Below are positions 26,777-36,339 of a stretch of DNA of 64,000 nucleotides, piece after piece. The notes under the pieces were generated by a model. That model was not told where the DNA came from. It saw only the letters and a program-made list of their open reading frames with translations, and made no database searches. Made by a program: the position numbers and the translations under genes. Position 1 is the stretch's first letter; each line of letters begins with the position of its first letter. Source of the DNA: Pseudomonas mosselii (lineage in GTDB: Bacteria > Pseudomonadota > Gammaproteobacteria > Pseudomonadales > Pseudomonadaceae); the NCBI RefSeq assembly GCF_005796105.1, contig NZ_VAUO01000005.1, positions 267,478-331,477 of the forward strand. The letters run 5' to 3'.

Positions 26777-28096
26777 TCAGTCAGTGGTGATGCGCGAGTG
26801 CTGCTTGGTGTCTTTCATGGTCGCGTATACCAGCAGCGAGCAGGCGATGCAGCCGGTGACGTACCAGTAGAAGCCGGTTTCCATGCCTGCGCTCTTGAAC
26901 CACAGGGCCACGTACTCGGCGGTGCCGCCGAAGATCGACACGGTCAACGCGTACGGCAGCCCTACGCCCAGAGCGCGGATTTCGGTGGGGAACAGCTCGG
27001 CTTTGACCACCGCGTTGATCGAGGTGTAGCCGCTGACGATGATCAGCGCGGCCATGATCAGGAAGAACGCGCCCCACCAGGTCTGGATGGTGTGCAGGGT
27101 GCTCAGGATCGGCACGGTGAACAGCGTACCCAGCACGCCGAACGCGATCAGGATCGGGCGTCGGCCGATTTTGTCGGACAGACCGCCAATCACCGGTTGC
27201 AGGCACATGAACAGGAACAAGGTCGCCGCCGAAATGGTGGTCGAGTCGCTGATGCTCATGCCCACAGTGTTGACCAGGTACTTCTGCATGTAGGTTGTGT
27301 AGGTGTAGAAGGCCAGCGTGCCGCCCATGGTCAGACCGACCACGGTCAGCAGCTCCTTGGGGTGGCGCATCAGGGTACGCATCAGGCTCTTTTTGGACTT
27401 TTCCTTCTTGGTGAAGGAGGCGGTCTCTTCCATGCCGCGACGCAGGTACAGCGCAACCACCGCGCACAGCGCGCCGATCACGAAGGGTACACGCCAGCCC
27501 CAGGCATACAGCTGCTCGGTGGTCAGGGTGTTCTGCAGGATGATCAGTACCGCCAGGGCGATGAGCTGACCGGAGATCAGGGTCACGTACTGGAAGCTGG
27601 AGAAGAAGCCACGACGCTCCTTGCTGGCCATCTCGCTGAGGTAGGTGGCCGAGGTGCCGTATTCACCGCCCACCGACAGGCCTTGCATCAGGCGCGCGAT
27701 GACCAGCAGGATCGGCGCCGCGACACCGATGGTCTCGTAGCCGGGGGTGAGCGCGATGACCAGCGAGCCTGCGCACATCAGCAGCACCGAGGCCATCAGT
27801 GCCGCCTTGCGGCCCTTGCGGTCGGCGTACAGGCCCATCAGCCAGCCACCGATCGGGCGCATGAGGAAGCCCACGGCAAAGATCGCGGCGGTGTTGAGCA
27901 GTTGGGCAGTGGTGTCGCCGGCGGGGAAGAAGGCCTTGGCGAAATACAGGGAGAATGCGGCGTAGACGTACCAGTCGTACCATTCGACCATGTTGCCGAC
28001 CGAGCCACTGAAGATCGATTTGAGGCGGCTGGCGGTGGTTTTCTCCACGGCAGGCGCGGCGGCTGCTCCGGCGGGCAGAGTGCTGGCGTTATCCAT
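26777..28096 (-). CDS. kgtP: MFS 2-oxoglutarate/dicarboxylate:H+ symporter
   Basis: 439-residue metabolite:proton symporter of the KgtP/ProP type. Motifs: NMVEWYDWYVYAAFSLYFAK in the first segment, then WLMGLYADRKGRKAAL (motif A), RLMQGLSVGGEYGTSATYL, and GLSDKIGRRPILIAFG. The ATG at 28096 follows AAGG; 36 further upstream codons contain the sigma-54 promoter and are rejected. A sigma-54 promoter (28158-28174) and the adjacent sensor/regulator pair dctB/dctD imply substrate-induced expression. 2-Oxoglutarate is the likely substrate from family and context, with C4-dicarboxylates possible. Confidence 0.85.
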   Translation of the reverse strand: MDNASTLPAGAAAAPAVEKTTASRLKSIFSGSVGNMVEWYDWYVYAAFSLYFAKAFFPAGDTTAQLLNTAAIFAVGFLMRPIGGWLMGLYADRKGRKAALMASVLLMCAGSLVIALTPGYETIGVAAPILLVIARLMQGLSVGGEYGTSATYLSEMASKERRGFFSSFQYVTLISGQLIALAVLIILQNTLTTEQLYAWGWRVPFVIGALCAVVALYLRRGMEETASFTKKEKSKKSLMRTLMRHPKELLTVVGLTMGGTLAFYTYTTYMQKYLVNTVGMSISDSTTISAATLFLFMCLQPVIGGLSDKIGRRPILIAFGVLGTLFTVPILSTLHTIQTWWGAFFLIMAALIIVSGYTSINAVVKAELFPTEIRALGVGLPYALTVSIFGGTAEYVALWFKSAGMETGFYWYVTGCIACSLLVYATMKDTKQHSRITTD

Positions 28097-28157
28097 CAGG
28101 GATACCTTCTCGTTGTTTTTGTGGAGCGCGCTCGATGGCGCAGCTTGAGAAGGCTTT

Positions 28158-28174
28158 TGCAGAAGGTGTGCCAA
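28158..28174 (-). promoter_or_regulatory. Sigma-54 promoter of kgtP
   Basis: On the minus strand TTGGCACACCTTCTGCA carries the -24 GG and -12 GC with exactly ten bases between them, matching TGGCAC-N5-TTGC except one base. Predicted start of transcription is about 50 bp before the kgtP ATG. Confidence 0.85.
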
Positions 28175-28196
28175 ACTGGGGCAGGGTGATCCGTCT

Positions 28197-28213
28197 GGGT
28201 GCATCGCGCACCC
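28197..28213. promoter_or_regulatory. Candidate DctD-type activator site upstream of the sigma-54 promoter
   Basis: Inverted repeat GGGTGC-N5-GCACCC about 25-40 bp upstream of the -24 element. Enhancer sites are normally 80-200 bp upstream, so this is close; a second G/C-rich stretch TGCGCTCAGCGCA at 28256-28268 is another candidate. Confidence 0.4.
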
Positions 28214-28345
28214 TTGCAGCCCCTGCCCCGTAAGGGATACGCAGCGCCCGTCCGGCTGCGCTCAGCGCACCCAGCGGGGGGGCTATTTCAGGCACTAATA
28301 GGCGGTTTTTCGCTTATTGCCGTGAATGCGTAGGCGGAAATCCGC

Positions 28346-29680
28346 TCACTCGCGCAGCAGAAAATCTTCCCGCACCAACCCGTGGCGCTGCATCTTTTCA
28401 TTCAGCGTACGTCGTGGCACTTGCAGCGTTTCCATGACCCCCTTGATCTCACCCTGATGCTGGCGCAACGCTGCGCGCAGGCACTGGGCTTCGAACGCCT
28501 CCATCTGCTCGACCAGTGACTGACCTGCGGGCGCCGATGCCAGGTTCGGTGAGTCCAGCCCCAGCGCATGGCGCTCGGCGGCATTGGCCAACTCGCGCAC
28601 ATTGCCTGGCCAGTCATGCGCCAGCAGGCGCGCCAACTGCGCCCCACTCAGCGCAGGCGCTGTGCGGCCCAGGCGTTCGGCGGCGTGGCGGGCGAAGTGC
28701 TCGAACAGCAGCGGGATGTCTTCACGTCGCTCGCGCAGTGGCGCCAGGCGCAGTTCGGCAACGTTCAGGCGGTAGGCCAGGTCTTCACGAAAACGTCCGG
28801 CGCGGGACTCCTCGAGCAGATCAGGCTTGGTCGCCGCAATGATGCGCAAGTCCACTTCGATGCTCTGGTTGGCCCCCAGCCGCTCCAGCGTGTGTTCCTG
28901 GATCACCCGCAGTAGCTTGGCCTGCTGGGCCAGTGGCATGCTTTCGATTTCGTCGAGGAACAACGTGCCGCCGTTGGCGTACTCCAGCTTGCCGATGCGC
29001 TTGCCCTGGGCGCCGGTGAACGCGCCGCTCTCGTGGCCGAACAGCTCGGCCTCGAACAGCGCCTCGGGGATGGCCGCGCAGTTAAGGGCGACGAAGGGCT
29101 TGTCGGCGCGCGGGCCGAAATCGTGCAGGCAGCGCGCCACGCGCTCCTTGCCGCTGCCTGTCTCACCGCGAATCAGCACGTTGACCGGCAGGCTGGCGAG
29201 GTCCAGCACCTGGCGGCGCAGCTTTTGCAAGCCTTGGGACATGCCCAACAGCGTGCCTTCGAGCTGGGCCTTGAGATCGGCCTGTTCATGCAGCCGACGG
29301 TTCTCCAGCACCAGATGGCGCTTGTCCAGGGCGCGGCCAAGACTGCTCATCAGGTGCTGTGGGGTAAAGGGTTTTTCCAGGAAGTCGTAGGCGCCGTTGC
29401 GCATGGCTTCAACGGCCATTGGCACGTCGCCATGGCCGGTCAGCAGGATCACCGGCAGGTCCGGGTCTTGCTGGTGCAGGCGCTCGAGCAGTTGCAGGCC
29501 GCCGAGCCCCGGCATGCGCACATCGCTCAGGATCACCCCAGGAAAGTCGCGCGGCACCTGCGCAAGGCAGTCCTCGGCGCGGGCGAACAACTGCACCTTG
29601 AAGCCCGACAGGCTCAGCCACTGTTCTATTGCCGTGCGGATACTGGCTTCGTCATCGACGACGATCACTGAGTTCAACAT
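28346..29680 (-). CDS. dctD: Sigma-54-dependent response regulator (DctD/MifR type)
   Basis: 444 residues in three parts: receiver domain (1-120) with phospho-acceptor Asp53 in LSDVRMPG and the Lys in FLEKPF; AAA+ domain (about 145-370) with Walker A GETGSGKE, the sigma-54 contact loop GAFTGA, and Walker [11 protein letters not shown]; and a Fis-type DNA-binding end (about 395-440; [20 protein letters not shown]). It overlaps the dctB 3' end by 7 bp, so the pair is co-translated. It probably drives kgtP from the sigma-54 promoter next door. Confidence 0.92.
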   Translation of the reverse strand: MLNSVIVVDDEASIRTAIEQWLSLSGFKVQLFARAEDCLAQVPRDFPGVILSDVRMPGLGGLQLLERLHQQDPDLPVILLTGHGDVPMAVEAMRNGAYDFLEKPFTPQHLMSSLGRALDKRHLVLENRRLHEQADLKAQLEGTLLGMSQGLQKLRRQVLDLASLPVNVLIRGETGSGKERVARCLHDFGPRADKPFVALNCAAIPEALFEAELFGHESGAFTGAQGKRIGKLEYANGGTLFLDEIESMPLAQQAKLLRVIQEHTLERLGANQSIEVDLRIIAATKPDLLEESRAGRFREDLAYRLNVAELRLAPLRERREDIPLLFEHFARHAAERLGRTAPALSGAQLARLLAHDWPGNVRELANAAERHALGLDSPNLASAPAGQSLVEQMEAFEAQCLRAALRQHQGEIKGVMETLQVPRRTLNEKMQRHGLVREDFLLRE

Positions 29681-31431
29681 ACAGGCTCCAGGTCACGGGG
29701 CATGGTGAGGCTCAAGCGTGCGCCACCGGCCAGGTTTTCAGCCAGCAGGCTACCGCCTGCTTCGACGACGATGCCATAGGAGATCGCCAAGCCCAACCCC
29801 AGCCCCTCACCCACCGGTTTGGTGGTGAAGAACGGATCGAATACCTTGGCCAGGTTCGCGGGCTCGATGCCCCCGCCGGAGTCGAGCACACTCAGTTGCC
29901 ATTGTGTGCCGATGTTCTCGATGCGCACTTCCAGGCGTTTGTAGCGTTTGTCGGCCATCGCGTCGAGGGCATTGTGCAGCAAATTTATCAGCACTTGCTC
30001 CAGGCGAATCGCATCGCCGCGCACCCACGCTGGGCGCGCCAGGTACAGCGCCAGCTCGACTTGTTCGGCGCGGATCCGCGCTTCGAGCAGGTGCAGCGCC
30101 TGGTCGACCACGCAGGCCAGGTCCAGGCGCTCGCGCAGGCCGCCAGGACTGTTACGGGCGAAGGTTTTGAGATGGCCGGTGAGCGCCGCCATGCGCGTGA
30201 GCATCTGCTCCAGTGGTTCCAGGGCCTGACGCGCCTGCTCGAAGCGACCGCTGTCGAGCAGCAGGCGCAGGGTCTCCAACTGCATGCGCTGGGTGGTCAA
30301 CGGCTGGTTGATCTCATGGGCCAGGGCGGCGGACATCTGTCCCAATGCCGCCAGTTTCGCCGATTGCACCAAGCCTTCCTGAGCGGTGCGCAGTTCGCGG
30401 GTGCGTTCTTCTACCTGGCGCTTGAGTTCATCGCGGCTGCGTTGGCGCAGGCGTGCCAGGCGCAGGCGCTGGCTGACGAACAACACGGCGAACACCAGGG
30501 TCAACCACACGGCGGCTGCGCCCAGGGCTGCGTTGCGCCCGTCTTCGGCCACCTGCGGCTTGCGCAGCAGATGCAAGGTCCAGCCTTCTGCATCCAGTGG
30601 CAGGCTTTCCCACAGGTACTCGGCCTGGCCATCCGGGCCTTGGACCCGGGTCAGATGGCTGTTGTCGGTAAAACGGGTCAGTAACTGGCGCTGCAAAGGC
30701 ACCAGTGGCTGCTTGTCGTACTGGCGGGTTTCGGCCAGTTCGGCACGGTCGGCGAGGCTTAGCGGATGCAGCTCGCGGTAGCGCCAGCCGTCCTGGTTGG
30801 CAATGAAGGTAATCCCGCGGGCATCGCTGACCAGCAGGATGTCGTTGCCTTGGCGCCATTCGCGCTCAAGCTCGGGAAACTCCAGCTTGACTACCATGGC
30901 ACCGAGAAAGCGTCCGTGTTCATCGCTCACCGCGCTGGACAGGAAGTAGCCCGGCACGCCACTGGTCACGCCGACCGCGTAGAAGCGCCCGCTGCCTTGG
31001 CTGCGGGTCTGTTTGAAATAAGGCCGAAAGCCATAGTTGGAGCCGACGTACGTCGTCGGCAGGCGCCAGTTGCTCGCGGCGATGGCAAGGCCGGTGCGGT
31101 CGAGCAGTTCCAGGGTGGAGGAGTTGGCCGCGCCGTTGATGCGTTCGAGTTTGCGATTCAACGCGTCCTGCAGCGGCTCGCTGACCGGGCCGCGCAGGGC
31201 GTCGATCAGTTGCGGATCCAGGGCCAGCACCGCAGGCAGGGCGCGGTAGCGTTCAATCAGGGTGTGCAGGGCGTTGGCGTACAGGCCTAGCTGTTGATTG
31301 GCTCGGCGTGCGTCGAGCTGCATGGCTTCGCGCTTGGCTTTGTGCATGGCCCAGCCGGCGCTGAGCGCGGTGCCGACCACGATCAGCAGGATGATCAGCC
31401 CCAGACGCAGGGCGCGAAAGGATGTGGGCAT
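29674..31431 (-). CDS. dctB: Membrane sensor histidine kinase (DctB/MifS type)
   Basis: 585 residues. TM1 at about 10-28, a large periplasmic double-Cache (PDC) sensor with the DctB-like SNYGFRPYFKQTRSQGSGRF and GVTSGVPGYFLSSAV segments (131-168), TM2 at about 301-320, a coiled linker, dimerisation/phospho-acceptor domain with ALAHEINQPL (His372), and a HATPase domain with GEGLGLGLAIS. The start is MPTSFRALRL at 31431; 66 upstream codons include a REP element and are rejected. The ligand should be a C4-dicarboxylate or 2-oxoglutarate. Confidence 0.92.
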   Translation of the reverse strand: MPTSFRALRLGLIILLIVVGTALSAGWAMHKAKREAMQLDARRANQQLGLYANALHTLIERYRALPAVLALDPQLIDALRGPVSEPLQDALNRKLERINGAANSSTLELLDRTGLAIAASNWRLPTTYVGSNYGFRPYFKQTRSQGSGRFYAVGVTSGVPGYFLSSAVSDEHGRFLGAMVVKLEFPELEREWRQGNDILLVSDARGITFIANQDGWRYRELHPLSLADRAELAETRQYDKQPLVPLQRQLLTRFTDNSHLTRVQGPDGQAEYLWESLPLDAEGWTLHLLRKPQVAEDGRNAALGAAAVWLTLVFAVLFVSQRLRLARLRQRSRDELKRQVEERTRELRTAQEGLVQSAKLAALGQMSAALAHEINQPLTTQRMQLETLRLLLDSGRFEQARQALEPLEQMLTRMAALTGHLKTFARNSPGGLRERLDLACVVDQALHLLEARIRAEQVELALYLARPAWVRGDAIRLEQVLINLLHNALDAMADKRYKRLEVRIENIGTQWQLSVLDSGGGIEPANLAKVFDPFFTTKPVGEGLGLGLAISYGIVVEAGGSLLAENLAGGARLSLTMPRDLEPVC

Positions 31432-31460
31432 GGGCCGGATCCGGTAGGGCGGTTTCAGGT

Positions 31461-31536
31461 CTGGCCCTTTCGCGGGTAAACCCGCTCTCACAGTAATCGG
31501 AAAACCTGTGGGGGCGGGGTTATCCGCAAAGAGGCC
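31461..31536. repeat. REP palindrome pair
   Basis: Two facing copies: CGCGGGTAAACCCGCTC in 31461-31493 and its degraded inverse GGGGGCGGGGTTATCCGC in 31505-31536. Lies between bglX and dctB, which run in the same direction. Confidence 0.75.
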
Positions 31537-31546
31537 TGCGCAGGTT

Positions 31547-33835
31547 TCAGAGCAGTTCGAAGCTCTGCTGCTGGACATCCTGCGAGTTGAGTCCGACCTG
31601 GATATTGAACTGCCCAGGCTCGGCCACATGCTGCAGCTGGCTATTGTAGAACTTCAGGTCCTGTTCGCTGATGTCGAAGGTCAAGGTACGGCTTTCCCCG
31701 GCCTTGAGCATCAGCTTCTGGAAGTGTTTCAGTTCCTTCACTGGGCGGCTCATCGAGGCGCTTTCGTCCTGCACGTACAACTGCACCACGGTCTCGCCGT
31801 CACGCTTGCCGGTGTTTTTCACCGTGACCTGTGCGTGCAGGGTCGCGCCGCGCTTGAGTGCCTGTTGCGAAAGCTTCAGCCCCGACAGCTCGAAGTCGGT
31901 GTAGCTCAGGCCATAGCCGAATGGATACAACGGGCCGTTTGGCTCCTCGAAATACTGCGAGGTGTAGTTGCCGGGCTTACCTGGGGTAAACGGGCGACCG
32001 ATACGCATGTGGTTGTAGTACATCGGGATCTGCCCGACCGAGCGCGGGAAGGTGATGGCCAGGCGACCGGACGGGTTGTAGTCGCCGAACAGCACATCGG
32101 CGATGGCGTTGCCGCCTTCGGTGCCGCTGAACCACGTTTCCAGAATGGCATCGGCCTGTTCGCGCTCCCAGGCGATCGACAGTGGGCGGCCGTTCATCAG
32201 CACCAGTACCAGCGGTTTACCCGTGGCCTTGAGGGCTTTGATCAGGTCGCGCTGCACGGCCGGGATTTCCAGGGTCGTGCGGCTGGAGGACTCGTGGGAC
32301 ATGCCCCGCGACTCGCCGACCACGGCCACTACCACGTCCGACTGCTGCGCGGCCTTGACCGCTTCGTCGATCATTACCGAAGCCGGGCGCGGGTCGTTGA
32401 TGATCTCGGGGGCGGCGAAGTTGAGGAAGTTCAGGTAGTCGAACATCGCCTTGTCGCCCGTGACGTTCGAGCCTTTGGCGTAGACCACCTTGGCCTTGCC
32501 AGCAAGGGCCGCGGCCAGGCCCTCACGTACGGTAACCGAGTGCTCCGGGCGTCCGTCGGCGGCCCAACTGCCCATCATGTCGATGGGCGCGTCGGCCAGC
32601 GGGCCGACCAGAGCGATGCTGCCGGCCTTTTTCAGTGGCAGGGTCTGGTTGCGGTTTTCCAGCAGCACCAGGCTGCGGCGGGCCACGTCACGGGCAGCGT
32701 CGCGGTGCAGGCGGTCGTTGCCGTAGTAGTCCTTGAGGTCGCTTTCGGCTTTGCCGATGCGCACGTACGGATCCTTGAACAGGCCCATGTCGTACTTGGC
32801 GCCGAGCACTTCGCGTACCGCCTGGTCCAACTCGGCCTGGCTCACCTCGCCTGACTTGAGCAGGCCTGGCAGCTCCTGTCCGTAGAGGGTGTCGTTCATG
32901 CTCATGTCGATGCCGGCCTTGATCGCCAGCTTGGCGGCCTCGCGCCCATCGCGGGCGACGCCGTGGCGGATCAGTTCCTGGATGGCGCCATGGTCGCTGA
33001 TGGTCACGCCCTTGAAGCCCCACTCCTTGCGCAACAGGTCGTTCATCAGCCAGGTGTTGGAGGTGGCAGGCACGCCGTTGATCGAGTTCAGCGCCACCAT
33101 TACCCCGCCAGCACCCGCGTCGATTGCGGCGCGGTAGGGCGGCAGGTAGTCGTTGTACATCTTCACCGGGCTCATATCGACCGTGTTGTAGTCGCGCCCG
33201 CCTTCTACCGCGCCATAAAGGGCGAAGTGCTTGACGATGGCCATGATGCTGTCGGGGTTGGCCGGGCTCGAGCCCTGGAACGAGCGGACCATTACCTGGC
33301 CGATCTTCGAGGTTAGGTAGGTGTCTTCGCCAAAGCCTTCACTGGTGCGACCCCAGCGTGGGTCGCGGGCGATGTCGACCATGGGCGCGAAGGTCATGTC
33401 CAGGGCGTCGGCGGACGCCTCGATGGCCGAGGTGCGGCCGACCTTGGCGATGGCGTCCATGTCCCAGGTGGCGGCCAGGCCCAGGCTGATCGGGAAGATG
33501 GTGCGCTCGCCATGGAGGGTGTCGTAGGCGAAGAACATCGGGATCTTCAGGCGGCTGCGCATGGCGGCGTCCTGCATCGGCCGGTTCTCGGGGGCGGTAC
33601 GTGAATTGAAGGTGCCACCGATGCGACCAGCGGCGATTTCCTCACGGATTTTCTCGCGGGGCATCTCCGGGCTGATGCTGATCAGGCGTAACTGGCCGAT
33701 TTTCTCGGCCTCGGTCATTTGCCCGACCAGGTGGTCGATGAAGGCCTGCTTGTCCTGCAGGGGCGGGGCGGTGTTGGCGGCTAGGGCCGCCTGGCTGGCA
33801 AGGCCCATGGCCAGGCCCAGCAAAGACAGTTTCAT
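31547..33835 (-). CDS. bglX: Periplasmic beta-glucosidase, glycoside hydrolase family 3
   Basis: 762-residue precursor (E. coli BglX is about the same size). Signal peptide MKLSLLGLAMGLASQAALAA. The N-terminal (beta/alpha)8 domain holds KHF (202-204) and the nucleophile Asp281 in GVTISDHGAIQEL; the alpha/beta sandwich domain follows from about 390, with the acid/base expected in the ESRGMSHESSSR region; a fibronectin-III-like domain closes the protein (about 660-760). The upstream 69-codon extension is rejected. No sugar transporter is next to it, so the natural beta-glucoside is unknown. Confidence 0.92.
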   Translation of the reverse strand: MKLSLLGLAMGLASQAALAANTAPPLQDKQAFIDHLVGQMTEAEKIGQLRLISISPEMPREKIREEIAAGRIGGTFNSRTAPENRPMQDAAMRSRLKIPMFFAYDTLHGERTIFPISLGLAATWDMDAIAKVGRTSAIEASADALDMTFAPMVDIARDPRWGRTSEGFGEDTYLTSKIGQVMVRSFQGSSPANPDSIMAIVKHFALYGAVEGGRDYNTVDMSPVKMYNDYLPPYRAAIDAGAGGVMVALNSINGVPATSNTWLMNDLLRKEWGFKGVTISDHGAIQELIRHGVARDGREAAKLAIKAGIDMSMNDTLYGQELPGLLKSGEVSQAELDQAVREVLGAKYDMGLFKDPYVRIGKAESDLKDYYGNDRLHRDAARDVARRSLVLLENRNQTLPLKKAGSIALVGPLADAPIDMMGSWAADGRPEHSVTVREGLAAALAGKAKVVYAKGSNVTGDKAMFDYLNFLNFAAPEIINDPRPASVMIDEAVKAAQQSDVVVAVVGESRGMSHESSSRTTLEIPAVQRDLIKALKATGKPLVLVLMNGRPLSIAWEREQADAILETWFSGTEGGNAIADVLFGDYNPSGRLAITFPRSVGQIPMYYNHMRIGRPFTPGKPGNYTSQYFEEPNGPLYPFGYGLSYTDFELSGLKLSQQALKRGATLHAQVTVKNTGKRDGETVVQLYVQDESASMSRPVKELKHFQKLMLKAGESRTLTFDISEQDLKFYNSQLQHVAEPGQFNIQVGLNSQDVQQQSFELL

Positions 33836-34069
33836 CGTTGATTCCGTTTTATGAAGGCCTGCGCCGTATCCACGGGGATACGCGTGTGGCCGAAGTGGTT
33901 CAGGCGGCTGTTTTTGTTCGGCATGTCCCGGTATCCCTGTTGGCCAGGACGTGCCGTTTCGATCCCGTGGCAGCAGGCGATTATGCCTTATATATGGCCT
34001 GCGATGAGATACACTCTTGCCAGCCCGATGCCGGGATAACAACGATAAGAATGCTCAAGAGACGATGGC

Positions 34070-34678
34070 ATGACCGAATACGAACAGCGCCAGATCGCCG
34101 AGGCGATCGCTCGCGCCGAGCGGCGCACTGACGCAGAACTGGTCACGGTGTTGGCCCGCCGCGCCGACGACTACCCTTATCTACCGCTGCTGTGGGCTGC
34201 GCTGCTGGCCCTGGCGATCCCTTTGCTGTTGCACCGCTGGCAGAACGGTATCGGCCTGCATGGCCTGCTGCTCGCGCAGATGCTGACCTTCATTGCCTTG
34301 TGCCTCTTACTGCGTCACCCACGCCTGGCGGCATGGGTGGTGCCGTCGATCTTGCGCCGTCGGCGCGCCTCGGGCCTGGCCCGGCAGCAATTTCTCGAAC
34401 TCAACCTGCAACGCACCGCAGGCGCCACCGGGGTGTTGATCTTCGTCAGCGAGGCCGAGCGGCACGTCGAGATCCTGGTCGATGACGGTATTGCCCAGCA
34501 CCTGCCAAGCCGTGCGCGTGAGGCGATCGTTGCGCGGTTCACCGAGCAGGTGGGCCAGGGGCGCACGTTGGAAGGCTTCGTCGAGTGCATCGAAGCCTGT
34601 GGCGAACTGCTCAGCGAGTATGTGCCGCCCACCCACGCGCGCAACGAGCTGCCTAACCGTCTGGTGATCCTCGATTGA
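34070..34678 (+). CDS. TPM-domain membrane protein
   Basis: 202 residues. An N-terminal soluble start with AIARAERRTDAELVTVLARR (TPM domain onset), two membrane segments at about 38-56 and 64-82, then the rest of the TPM domain (TAGATGVLIFVSEAERHVEI, DDGIAQHLPS). The split of the TPM domain around a membrane hairpin is the form seen in many proteobacterial members. TPM domains occur in photosystem repair phosphatase-like and membrane-integrity proteins; function here unknown. Divergent from bglX and 99 bp before the methyltransferase. Confidence 0.75.
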   Translation: MTEYEQRQIAEAIARAERRTDAELVTVLARRADDYPYLPLLWAALLALAIPLLLHRWQNGIGLHGLLLAQMLTFIALCLLLRHPRLAAWVVPSILRRRRASGLARQQFLELNLQRTAGATGVLIFVSEAERHVEILVDDGIAQHLPSRAREAIVARFTEQVGQGRTLEGFVECIEACGELLSEYVPPTHARNELPNRLVILD

Positions 34679-34777
34679 ACCGCGCCTATCGTGAAAACCT
34701 TCGCGATGGGCATTCAGCCACGTAGAATGCGCGCCATTGCGCCGAGCGCTCCCCGCATTCCCGAGGCACCTTTGTCC

Positions 34778-35983
34778 ATGTCCTGCACGACTTCTGCGCC
34801 AGATCCGCGCGCCCAATTCCTGAGCCTGCTGGCCGAAGCCCTGGCTGACGCCAGCCTGATCAAGCTGGTCCTGGCCCGGCATGTCGGCGCCGACGCCAGC
34901 CTGCAACGAATCATCGCCAAGCCCGTGCAGATCAAGGAGCAAGCCTGCCTGCAACTGGTGTACCGCCATCAGACCCGTGACCTTACGCGCAATCTGCCGC
35001 TGACCGAGGTCGAGGCGTTCGTGGCTGAGCAGTTGCCAGAGCAGTTTCGTAATGCGCACCTGTTCACGGCGGCTGGCGAGGTGCAGCTGGCCTTCAGCAA
35101 GAAGGGCAAACCGATGTTGCAGCGCCACCTGGCCCAGCAGGCCCCGCGCGAAGCGGCCCCGGCCGGGCATGACCGGGAAAAGAAACGTTACCTGGAGCTG
35201 TCGCGGCCGTTTCTGCGTGACCTGGGCGTGACCGATGCCCAGGGTGCGTTGATTCCATCGATGTCGCGCAAGTGGAAGCAGATCAACAAGTTCATCGAGG
35301 TCTTCGATCACGCCCTTGCGGGTGCGCCGGTGGCGAAGGAGCAGCCTTTGCGGGTCGCCGACTTTGGTTCGGGCAAGGGTTACCTGACCTTCGCCATGCA
35401 CGATTACCTGCGCAACAGTTTGGAGCGCGACGCACAGGTGACCGGCGTGGAGTTGCGCCCGGACATGGTCGAGTTGTGCAACCGCGCTGCGGCGCGCCTT
35501 GAGCACTCGGGGCTGGTATTCGAGTGTGGCGATGTGCGCAGTGTGGTACCCGAGGCCATCGAGGTGATGATTGCCCTGCATGCCTGCGACGTGGCCACCG
35601 ACTACGCCATCCACACCGGCATTCGTTGCAACGCCGCGATCATCATGTGCTCGCCGTGCTGCCACAAGCAGATCCGCCCGCAACTGCACAGCCCTGAACT
35701 GCTGCAACCGATGTTGCAATATGGCTTGCACCTGGGCCAACAGGCCGAGATGCTCACCGATAGCCTGCGCGCACTGTACCTTGAGGCCTGTGGTTACGAG
35801 ACCAAGGTGTTCGAGTTCATTTCGCTGGAACACACCAACAAGAACAAGATGATTCTGGCAGTCAAGCGCCGGCAGGCTCAGGACAACCGCGCGCTGCTCG
35901 GCAAGATTGTCGAACTCAAAGCGTTCTACGGCGTGAAAGCGCATTGCCTGGAAACGTTGTTGCAAGGCGATGGTTTGATTTGA
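34778..35983 (+). CDS. SAM-dependent methyltransferase (Methyltransf_32/METTL25-like)
   Basis: 401 residues. The Rossmann methyltransferase part (about 190-340) has motif I VADFGSGKGYLTFAMHDYL, a motif II acidic residue in VTGVELRPDMVE and a distinctive CSPCCHKQIRPQ segment with two adjacent cysteines. The N-terminal 180 residues form an extra domain ending YLELSRPFLRDLGVTD...SMSRKWKQI. The family is thought to modify RNA, but the target is not established. The start at 34778 is chosen because the upstream 29 codons are intergenic; weak ribosome site GAGG. Confidence 0.8.
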   Translation: MSCTTSAPDPRAQFLSLLAEALADASLIKLVLARHVGADASLQRIIAKPVQIKEQACLQLVYRHQTRDLTRNLPLTEVEAFVAEQLPEQFRNAHLFTAAGEVQLAFSKKGKPMLQRHLAQQAPREAAPAGHDREKKRYLELSRPFLRDLGVTDAQGALIPSMSRKWKQINKFIEVFDHALAGAPVAKEQPLRVADFGSGKGYLTFAMHDYLRNSLERDAQVTGVELRPDMVELCNRAAARLEHSGLVFECGDVRSVVPEAIEVMIALHACDVATDYAIHTGIRCNAAIIMCSPCCHKQIRPQLHSPELLQPMLQYGLHLGQQAEMLTDSLRALYLEACGYETKVFEFISLEHTNKNKMILAVKRRQAQDNRALLGKIVELKAFYGVKAHCLETLLQGDGLI

Positions 35984-36339
35984 TGCGGGCTGTGGGGCGC
36001 TGTGCATTGTGCACAACCCCGCTACGGTGCTTGCCAAGGTTAAACATGCACTTTGCGACAAACGGGCGAGGTGGCGTTCACGTGTACCGACACCTTGTAC
36101 ACGCTCATGAAGATCTCGGCGGTTTTGCGAATATCGCAGCGTATAACTGCCGTTTGAGTCAGGCGTGTTGAGTGTAACTACCCTGCTTTTGAATGACCGC
36201 GCAGGTTATTTAACGGCGCTTGTGTGTATTGATATTCAGGGTAATTCTCATTAACTGATGGCTATTTGACATCGTTCTGCTGCCGCCGTTATAAGCGTAC
36301 TCGGTCACTTTGACCGAACACTGTATAGGGGAAGGCACG
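35984..36339. promoter_or_regulatory. Lower-GC upstream region of the DUF6765-like gene
   Basis: 356 bp, visibly richer in A and T than its surroundings from 36130 on. Two perfect small palindromes: CGTGTAC-N9-GTACACG at 36081-36103, and TCGGTCA-CTT-TGACCGA at 36301-36317 just before the ribosome site, which could be an operator or a leader hairpin. No gene seen. Confidence 0.5.

Noticed and set aside
26765..28189. 474-codon plus-strand frame opposite kgtP
   Set aside because: Low-complexity composition without domains and fully antisense to a clear MFS transporter.
34307..36061. 584-codon minus-strand frame opposite the TPM and methyltransferase genes
   Set aside because: Composition typical of an antisense shadow; both plus-strand genes have recognisable domains.
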